Source: Globisporangium splendens (taxonomy: Eukaryota; Oomycota; Peronosporomycetes; Pythiales; Pythiaceae). From it: a stretch of DNA of 64,000 bases. Position 1 is the stretch's first letter; each line of letters opens with the position of its first letter. The translations under genes were made by a program, and so were the position numbers. The notes under the pieces were generated by a model. The model worked only from the letters and a program-made list of their open reading frames with translations. It ran no database searches and was not told where the DNA came from. Below, in pieces: positions 56,409 through 64,000 of the stretch. The stretch lies in contig VFIW01000041.1 of assembly GCA_006386115.1 (NCBI GenBank), positions 310,001-374,000 of the forward strand, given 5' to 3'.

Positions 56409-57053
56409 TGTAAGAGGGCGCTGTTCCAAACAGTCCCTCAAACACGGCACACACGCTTGTGCCAGAGGAAGCGATCTCCCGACTTGGAGGGAGGAAGGAC
56501 GACTTGAGTACTCGGAGGAAAATTTGCAACTGAATTGAAAATGGTTATGGTTCCTGTCGCTACTTACAATTGAACACCAGGGCTCATACATGTTTGTATA
56601 ACAAAACCTAAACATACACAATCCACCTATGAATCTGATATTCAAACCTTGGGTACACTGGTTGAACCTACGGGATTATTCTAGAAGCTTGAGCTTCAAG
56701 TCTTGTTAAAATCCATGCAACGTGATTGGCCTCGCGTCCACTCACTCAGGTGGCAGACACACGTCGGTCTCGTCGCCAGCCCAGTTTCCTAAGCAGGAAC
56801 CATCACTCAGTACTTGATTAGTACATGGATGTTGTCGCTCTGTACTGATTAGTACATGAGAGCAACATTCTGCACTGATCAGCACAGAGAACACTCGCGA
56901 TGTGATGGTATGACGTAACACGTGCATGTGGGGACTGCATTACCGTAATCCCTTTGTTATTTGTGTCTCCACAATGCACGCTGAAGGTGGTGTGTTGACC
57001 CCTAGATCTGGGACAGATCCGCCTTCATTAATGGCTGGTTATATCCCATTACA
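56409..57053 (-). repeat. Gy1-b 3' LTR
   Basis: 645 bp, with several one-base indels in the first half and a disrupted TGACGTCA pair (near 56,896-56,915). It abuts the polypurine tract on its right and a Gy2 remnant on its left. Confidence 0.88.
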
Positions 57054-57118
57054 TCATCCCCTCCCTTAACGTCCAAGTACCTGCGTACTTTTGCAGACCT
57101 TTCGGATGCCGGTCACTT

Positions 57119-58205
57119 TTCCAATTGGCATGAGCGACCAAGTGAACCCATTGAACCGAGACGACGTCCGTCCGCCAAGCGCACCCAGACAGCTTCCATG
57201 AACTCTCGACAATCTCTCCCATTCTTGAAGGAGAAGGGGGAGCCGAGTTCTCAAGGAGCGGTTCTTCAGTGGCGCGGATCAATGATCGTGATGATCCGAA
57301 CAACAGCATCGCAGCCACAGAGACTCATGGCGAAAAACCATTTGTTCGTCTTGAGAATGAGAACAAGATGGAGCGTCTTCTTCGTCGTGGCAATGCTCGT
57401 GCCGAAAGAAGAACTCCCGCTGACGACAGAGCGAATCCTAGCTCTGGTCGTCGTAGTGTCACCCCTGGCGACGCTACAAGCAGTTCTCATAGCTGCGGAC
57501 CACGTCGGGAACATCAGACTCCAATGTCTGACGAGGCTCCCACGGGTCCGAGCTCGGTGGTATCCACCGCCACCGAACTCTGGTAGAAGCGTTGATGGTT
57601 CAACTGCTTCTTTCCTCGACGATGAGTCGGTCGATCTTCATGATCAACAATCTACTCAACCACCCAGCGATGCTCTCCCCTTATAGTCTAATACGGGGGT
57701 TGGACTGAAACGCGAAACGATTGACGACTCTGGAAGTGGAAGAGTGGCTCATCGTGGGGGCGAAATAGAGGCTTTGCCGCAGCGTTGTTCGACACTTGAG
57801 GAACGCGCGAAGAGTCTCGAAAACCTTGTCGCCGATCATGATTTGAAGATCGACGATCTGACAGTGAAGGTTCTGCCCAGTGTTCGGCGTTGGAGTTCCC
57901 GTTACGAGAGAACGGTTTCCACAGGTTCAGGATCGAACTTGTCGACTCCAATAAGAACGAGAAGTCTCGTGAGTTGTCTCACGATCCCTGTGTGCGCTCG
58001 GGGAAGAGGCAGGTTTCGGCTCTCGAGTACTTCGTGGTGAGATACCTTCTCGGCTTCAAGCGTTGGAGGCAGTAAGGACCACATCCTTCGACGTCCTGCA
58101 AATCCTGTACCCGAGAAGAATCTCAGAGCGATGAGCCTGTTTGCTCTTCCGCATCAAGTGGAAAAACTTCAAGATCAGCTTGATCGTTTGCGGAAGATCT
58201 CGTAG
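57119..58205 (+). pseudogene. Gy1-b antisense ORF, broken
   Basis: Matches the antisense frame of Gy1-a (34,870-35,937) but carries many single-base indels. Open pieces remain at about 57,269-57,586 and 57,744-57,860, including the start of the coiled coil (CSTLEERAKSLENLVADH). Confidence 0.6.
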
Positions 58206-61200
58206 GATCCGCTGATCCGCTTGGAAGGTAAGGCTTTAGTCTACCCACATAAAATGTCGGGTGTAGACGCATGCGTGTAGGTATGTCTAGCGTGTATGCA
58301 TCCCCATTGCATTTAACTACCTTGAACGGTCCGATGAACCTTGGCAGAAGCTTCGAGCTTCCCAAGTTGGACACTGCGTGTTCAGGCAGGTTCGCCGTGC
58401 TAAGCAATACAAGATCATCGATCTTATAAACTTGCTTGTTCTTCCTTCCGCTCTTGTCTGCTTGTTCCTTTTGCAGATCCTGAGCCTTCGCAATTGCGTC
58501 TCGAACAAACCTCACAACGGCTTGCCTCCTCACAACAAAGTCATCGACTTGCTGCTCTTCACGACTTGTTAGGTCGTCGAGGGGTTTCATCGAGTCAAAA
58601 TTGGCTTTCAACTCGGAAGCAGCATTCAGGTCGTAAGACGACTTCAGCTTGTTTCCGTGAGCCGGAGTCCCTCCCCCACTTAAGGTAGAGACCTCACCCA
58701 TTATGGAAGCAGGCACTCGAGGATGAATGCCATAGTTCACATAGAATGGAGAGTGACCCGTCGAGACATGCGTGGAGTTGTTCAACGCAAACTCGGCAAG
58801 AGGGAGAAACTCACTCCACTCTTTGAAAGACGTTGCGTAACTGCGCAACACGTCTTCGAGGACGCGATTCACTCGCTCTGTTTGACCGTCCGTTTCAGGG
58901 TGTGCCGCTGTTGACATGGACACTTGGTGTCCAGAAGTCCGAAACAGTGCACGCCAGAACTTGGACGTGAAACGGGTGTCACGGTCAGACACGATCTCAC
59001 GGGTAGTCCTTGCAGACGAATACGACGTCTAACAAGACCTTGGCAGTCTTCTCAGCGAATCTTGTCCGAAACCGCGAAGATGGACCATCACCTTGCTGAA
59101 ATCGGTCCACAACACCAGGATGCCATTGCGTCCATGTGTGTCTCTTGGAAGTCCGAATATGAAATCCATACTCACAGACTTCCAACTGTCCGATGGGACA
59201 GCCAATGAACGAAGTGGTGCCTGCGTGGAACCAGAAGGTTTCACTCGTTGGCAGACCTCGCAAGTCCTCACATACTTGCGTACCCACTTGTACATGTGTG
59301 GCCAGTAGTAATCCCGGGAAAGACTGAGAAACGTTTTCTCACGTCCGAGGTGGCCACCCGAAGGACTGTCATGGTACTCATACAAGAGTCGATGACGCAG
59401 ACCTTCGTCGTTGGGAACAACAACCCTTGCTGTATCCCCTTGTTCAACCGCATAGTACAACAACCCATTGTGTACTCGGAAGAGCGGTTGACAACTCGCG
59501 ATCTTGTGGCGCGACGGGAGACATTGGCGTGCTTTGTCGGTAAAGGGTCCTTGAGTACTTCCAACAAGGTCCCCTGACATGTTTTCGTCAGACTTGTACC
59601 CTTCGACGATCTCTTTCTCGCACTGTATCGCAGCCCACCGCGAATCGCTTGAACATCTTCCAGAGTCGACACGCTCCGTCCTTGCTTCACTCTTGTCTTC
59701 CGGAGTCATATTCGCAGGACGTCTTTGACCCAAGCTTCAGCAAGTATGTTGGACTTGCCGGGCTTGTAGTGTACAACAAAGTTATACTCAGCAAAGAAGG
59801 AAAACCATCTTGCCATTCTTTGCGATAGGTGAGGCGTCTTTACAGCTGTCCGCAGTGATGCGTGATCAATGTAAATAGCGAACTGCTTTTCACCAAGCAA
59901 ATAGACTCGGAACTTTGCCAATGCATACTTCATGGCCAATAGTTCCTTGTCATGGACCGGATAGTTCCTTTCTGCGGGCCTGAGTTGTCGTGACTGATAC
60001 GACACAACTCTTTCTTTGCCCTCATCATCGTGTTGCATCAGTGCACACCCGATGGCATAGTCGCTCGCATCGCAGACTACATGGAACGGCTTCTCATGAT
60101 CTGCGAGAGCTAGGACAGGAGCTTCTCTTAAGCTCTTCTTCAGCAAACGCTGCCTGATGTTCCTCAGACCACTCCCACTCATTGTCCTTTTCCAAGAGAC
60201 TCGTGAGAGGTTGCACTAATGCTGCGTAATTGCGTGTGTGTTTGTGCAGGTAGTCCGCCAAACCCAACCACTTGCGTAGCTGTTTGACATTCTGAGGAAT
60301 AGGCCAATCGTCAATAGCCTTGACTTTCTCAGGATCAGCTCGAACGCCATTCTTGCCAACAAAGCAACCGAGTAGAGGGATCTCAGGGGCGAAGAAGATG
60401 CATTTCTTCAAGTTAGCGTATAATATGTTTTCACGCATAACCTGGAAAACTTGACGAAGATGTTCAAGATGAACATCAACATCCTTCTTCTTTCCCAAAG
60501 CCTTACTGTGGACGAAGATATCGTCAAAGTAGCTCGGTGCAAACTCTCTCAATGGGCGAAGTACATTCGTGACCATTCTGTTGAGAGTTGCTGGCGCGTT
60601 CTTCAGACCTTGTGGCATTACCATCCACTCCCACAGCATACCACTAGGGGTGCTTACTGCTGTAAATGGTACATCGCTCTCACGCATACGAATCTGATAG
60701 AATCCATCCTTCAGATCGATCGCGCTAAAGACAGTGCTGCCAACCATTCCATCAAGGATCATATCCTTACGTGGAACTGGGGTCTGAGCAGGTATGGTCG
60801 CATCATTCAATTTGTTGAATGCATGAACAATACGCCAACCACCTGTGGCCTTCTTAACACAGAAGGTGGGACTACAGTGCGGAGACTTGCTCTCGCGCAC
60901 ATGGCCAGCCTTCTGTCGCTGCGCGAAGAACTCATCGATTGCATCGACTTGTTCCTTCGGTAGCGGCCATTGCCTTGTGATACAGTACTTCGTTCCCGGA
61001 AGTACATCTATCTCGTGACGAATGCCTCTGTCTTGCGGCAATTCGTCAGGCACTTTGTCTGGGAATATGTCCGCATATTCCTTGACAAGTCCATACACGG
61101 GGTTTGTCTTTAGAGCGTCCCACGACTGCTCATCAAACCTCTCCTTCCGTGTCTTCTCATCTAACACTTCCGCAGTGTTGATGACATCGTCGGCAACTTC

Positions 61201-62334
61201 ATCGACGATCGCACAAATTTGCGAAATTTCGCCTTTCGCCAGGCTACGCTTGAGCGTCTTCTTGCTCATCAACGGCAAGGAAATCAATTCTTGAGCCAGA
61301 CTTGGAGGATTTTCAACTTGTACGTGACGCACTATCTGGCTGTCACCTTCTTCATTGTAGACTACGACGTTCACATATTCGCTTGAAGTGGCTTGTTTTT
61401 CTTTCTTCACTTCATCTTCTGCTTCTCTTGTGTCTTGATCAGGGACGCTTGCAGATCTTCGTTCTTCTTCGTCGGTCTTCTTGTCTTCTTTCCTTCTGCC
61501 AGAGCGGAACCCTTCATCGCTCTTGGCTACAGGAGTAGTCTTTTTCTGGCGCCTGACTACTCCACCTCCAGTGGTCTTCACGGGCTTGTCATTTGAGTGT
61601 GAGGGGCCATCGCACGCCTGACTCTCATTAGACACATCTTCCACAGAGGTATATGCCCAAATTACCTCTCTTGCTGCCAGGCAGCCGAGGTCTTCGTCGA
61701 CTTGCTTGTCGACGCTGATCTTCTTCTTCTTCCAGTCAATGCTCGGTTGGTACCTTCTCAACCAGGGCATTCCCAGAATCAGATCAAACTTGTCATCGAG
61801 GTCGAGTGCTATAAACTCGTCTTCGCCTCGGAAATCATCACATTCGATTGCCATACGCAACACGCGCTTAGGCATCGTCACTTTCGATCCATTCGCCAAG
61901 CGAACGATCATTTCCTTGTTTGAGTTAGGCAGGTCCAAACCTTGCCTTCTCACCACTTGTGTGCGGACAAAATTGTTCGACGCACCAGTGTCTACAAGAG
62001 CCCGTAGAGGTTCTGAATAACCATCTACCTTAACCTTGTGGACTATCAAGGCTGGCTCTTGCTCGACACGCTCACATCTGTTCGCGGAAACTTCATGTGC
62101 ATTGCGCACATCGGGGCAAGAGTTCTGCGCTTCCACGACATTCACAGAACTCTTTGTTCGCCCAGCAGGGAGCCCCGCTCCTACTGGTCGTTCCCGTTTT
62201 TTGGCTGTTGGGAACGCTCGAATCGTCGGCCTCTGCCTGGTCGATTCGATCGCGAACCGTGTGTCGCTTGCTGGCTTGGCAAGGACACTTTGCAATTTCT
62301 CGCGATGTGACCGGGCTTGCCGCAACGGAAACAC
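57473..62334 (-). pseudogene. Gy1-b pol, multiple frameshifts
   Basis: The first piece (60,094-62,334) is open for about 740 codons and holds the CCHC end, protease DTGA near 61,975, and RT with YFDD near 60,510. RNase H is in a second frame (59,706-60,182). Integrase is split between 59,029-59,733 (zinc site and first Asp) and 58,123-58,992 (second Asp, Glu, GPF). The chromodomain region is further broken toward 57,473. The protein resembles Gy1-a throughout. Confidence 0.85.
62162..62202 (-). promoter_or_regulatory. Gy1-b -1 ribosomal frameshift signal
   Basis: On minus the gag frame has A AAA AAC (62,202 to 62,196), eight spacer bases, then CCAGTAGG paired with CCTGCTGG around a 10-nt loop. 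One pair is U-G; Gy1-a has the Watson-Crick version. The gag stop TAG is in the 5' arm and the pol frame opens after a -1 slip. This is the intact state of the Gy1 signal. Confidence 0.78.
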
Positions 62335-63223
62335 TTCCCGTCATTGCGTGGCTGTCTGTTAGCGGTCGCATCGGCATACGAGATGTCCATCGGCTCTGGA
62401 CCGTCGTATGTGACTGCGTGTTGTCGAACAGGACGAGGGCCGAAACCGTTGAACTTGGCTTGCTTGATGCTGAATTCTTCTTGCATCGCTCGCTCGATGG
62501 CTTCATCCAGCGTCTTGGGGTACTCGCGGAACAGCTGGTTCCGAATTGGACCGTCATTGAGCCCTGCCATGAATGTCACAACTTGCGTTGAGGCATTAAT
62601 CGGCTCATTCACGATACTTGACACGAGGTATCGTGCTCGTTGAGCGTACGAGTGTAGGTCGTATTTACCCTGACGAAGCTTTAAGAACTCAGCGCGAGCC
62701 CGAAATTCGCTCTGCGGAGGCTCAAAAGCCTTCTTCAGCTCTCGCTTGAAGTCGTCCAGGTCGTAGAAGCAATGTGGCTCTGCCAATCGCTTCCCATACG
62801 CCCAACTCTTCGCTCGACCCGCAAGGTTTGACATCGCAAACAACACTTGCTGCATTGGGTCCCGTAGTTGTCTTGCAGTGATCGCTGCATCCAACTCAAC
62901 GAACCATCTCGCTAGAGGTTCGTTCTCTCCTCCACGGTACGGAGATACATCGAGCTTCAGAGGTGCCACTCTCATCGTCGTGACAGGAGTTGCGGGCTGT
63001 CGATGAGTGTTCATGATCTCGTGATGCATGAAGCTCGTAGCCGCATTCCTCTGCTCGTCCGGTGACGCTGATCTCAGCAAGCTGATTACAGCTGCCTCAC
63101 CGATGACTGCTCGCATACGCTCGAAGGCTGCCCACTCATGGCGAGACAAATGAGGGAATGCTCATTCGTCAGCTCCACGGTCTCTGCAGGCATCGCACCC
63201 ATCGGCGTCTCCACCCCTTCCAT
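62181..63223 (-). pseudogene. Gy1-b gag, one frameshift near the start
   Basis: The ATG at 63,223 starts MEGVETPMGAMPAETVELT, parallel to Gy1-a gag, but the frame shifts near 63,160. The rest (322 codons) is open, with the gag core (LKLDVSPYRGGENEPLARW), a CCHC knuckle (CFRCGKPGHIARNC) near 62,300, and a stop in the frameshift hairpin. Confidence 0.82.
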
Positions 63224-63379
63224 TGTTTCTCACAATCGAACAGGGGGTCTTGGAATGTCCGCGCAGGCTACACAAGCGGCCTATGCAGACTCTTGACTTG
63301 GTCGATCTGCGCACGCTTTCTCAGCGGTCTATGCAGAGTCTTGACTTGGTCGTTGGAAGGACTACGAAGTGCTACTAGG

Positions 63380-63988
63380 TGAAGAGGCTATCCGAGACAG
63401 CCTCAACACAGCATGCACCTTGCCTTGAGAGGAAGACTTGAAGGAACTTGTCCAAAAAGGCACTGATTGAAATGAGCTTATGTTCCTGACACTACATTAA
63501 AACCCCACTAGGAATCCTACGGTTTTTACAATAAACCCTAACATGACACAATAAAACTTAGGACTTGATATATAAAACCTCGGGTACCCTGAGGTTCAAC
63601 CTATGTACTGGATCTTCTAGAAGCTGAACTTCAAGTCTTGTATAAAGCCCTGCAAGTGATTTGGCTCACGCCCATCACTTCAGGCGGCAGAGACACGTTG
63701 GTCTCATCACCAGTGCAGTTTCCAAGTAGGAACCATCACTCAGTACTTGATTAGTACATGGATGTCATCGCTCAGTACTGATTAGTGCATGAGAACAACA
63801 TTCTGCACTGATCAGCACAGAGAACACTCGTGACGTCATCGAATGACGTCACACGTGCATGTGGTAATTGTATTACCGTAATCCCTTTGTCATTTGTGTC
63901 TCCGCAATGCACGCTGAAGGTGGCGTGTGACACACTAGATCTGGGAACAGATCCACCTTCATGTAATGGCTGATTATGGCCCATTACA
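63380..63988 (-). repeat. Gy1-b 5' LTR, eroded
   Basis: 609 bp with many deletions relative to other Gy1 LTRs. The outer end is TGAAGAGGC instead of TGTAAGAGGGC. The paired TGACGTCA sites survive near 63,832-63,852. The adjoining primer site is mutated (TAGTAGCAC). It ends 12 bases before the window edge. Confidence 0.85.
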
Positions 63989-64000
63989 GGTGTGCACTGA

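Larger units (their letters stand above)
56409..63988 (-). mobile_element. Gy1 chromodomain Gypsy element, heavily damaged (copy b)
   Basis: Its layout follows Gy1-a with LTRs at both ends, but small insertions and deletions are frequent at 56,560-57,300, 57,560-58,200, 58,980-59,740 and in the right LTR. Between these patches the 3' half (to about 59,700) is nearly identical to Gy1-a, while the 5' half is clearly more divergent, so the copy is a mosaic. The right flank (GGTGTGC) does not match the left one. Confidence 0.88.

Overview
This window is eukaryotic nuclear DNA, most likely from an oomycete (Peronosporales-type water mould or downy mildew). The evidence is intron-poor, GC-rich genes with short GT-AG introns (45-95 nt), a membrane-anchored LtaS-like sulfatase, long EF-hand and ankyrin proteins, an L1-like LINE carrying an RNase H domain, and chromodomain Ty3/Gypsy elements. 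The species call is inference; the feature calls come from reading the sequence. No tRNA, rRNA or CRISPR was seen.

Left part (1-30,235), gene-bearing. A block of about 7.4 kb occurs twice in direct orientation, at 37-11,723 and 22,821-30,235, and is near-identical. Each copy holds a dead eEF2-like gene, a small two-exon gene, a secreted-type gene, and on the minus strand a seven-exon gene of 308 codons. In copy 1 a 4,257-bp LINE with a 9-bp target duplication sits in exon 6 of the seven-exon gene; copy 2 preserves the empty site and an open gene. Between the copies lie a broken ankyrin gene (minus), a 73-residue gene, a long EF-hand protein gene (plus) and a sulfatase gene (minus). Copy 2 is preceded by 58-bp tandem repeats interrupted by a second, truncated LINE.

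Right part (30,236-64,000) is a nest of LTR retrotransposons of three chromodomain Gypsy families, here called Gy1, Gy2 and Gy3. Gy3 lies in a MULE-like transposase relic and is present as two inverted pieces: the 3' part on minus (31,149-34,172) and the 5' part on plus (41,848-47,352). They share a 906-bp segment and carry the same nested Gy1 and Gy2 insertions. Gy1 has two long copies (34,173-41,795 and 56,409-63,988) and two further LTRs (45,799-46,446 and 48,046-48,696). Gy2 has one long copy (47,353-56,250) and a solo LTR (32,732-33,266).

Two features of these elements stand out. First, Gy1 and Gy2 carry a textbook -1 ribosomal frameshift signal between gag and pol: a slippery heptamer, a short spacer, and a hairpin whose stem differs between the families by compensatory changes and contains the gag stop codon. 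In one Gy1 copy an extra A in the slippery run fuses gag and pol. Second, Gy1 and Gy2 each carry a long open frame on the antisense strand next to the 3' LTR. It overlaps the end of pol and ends in a predicted coiled coil. Both deserve follow-up.
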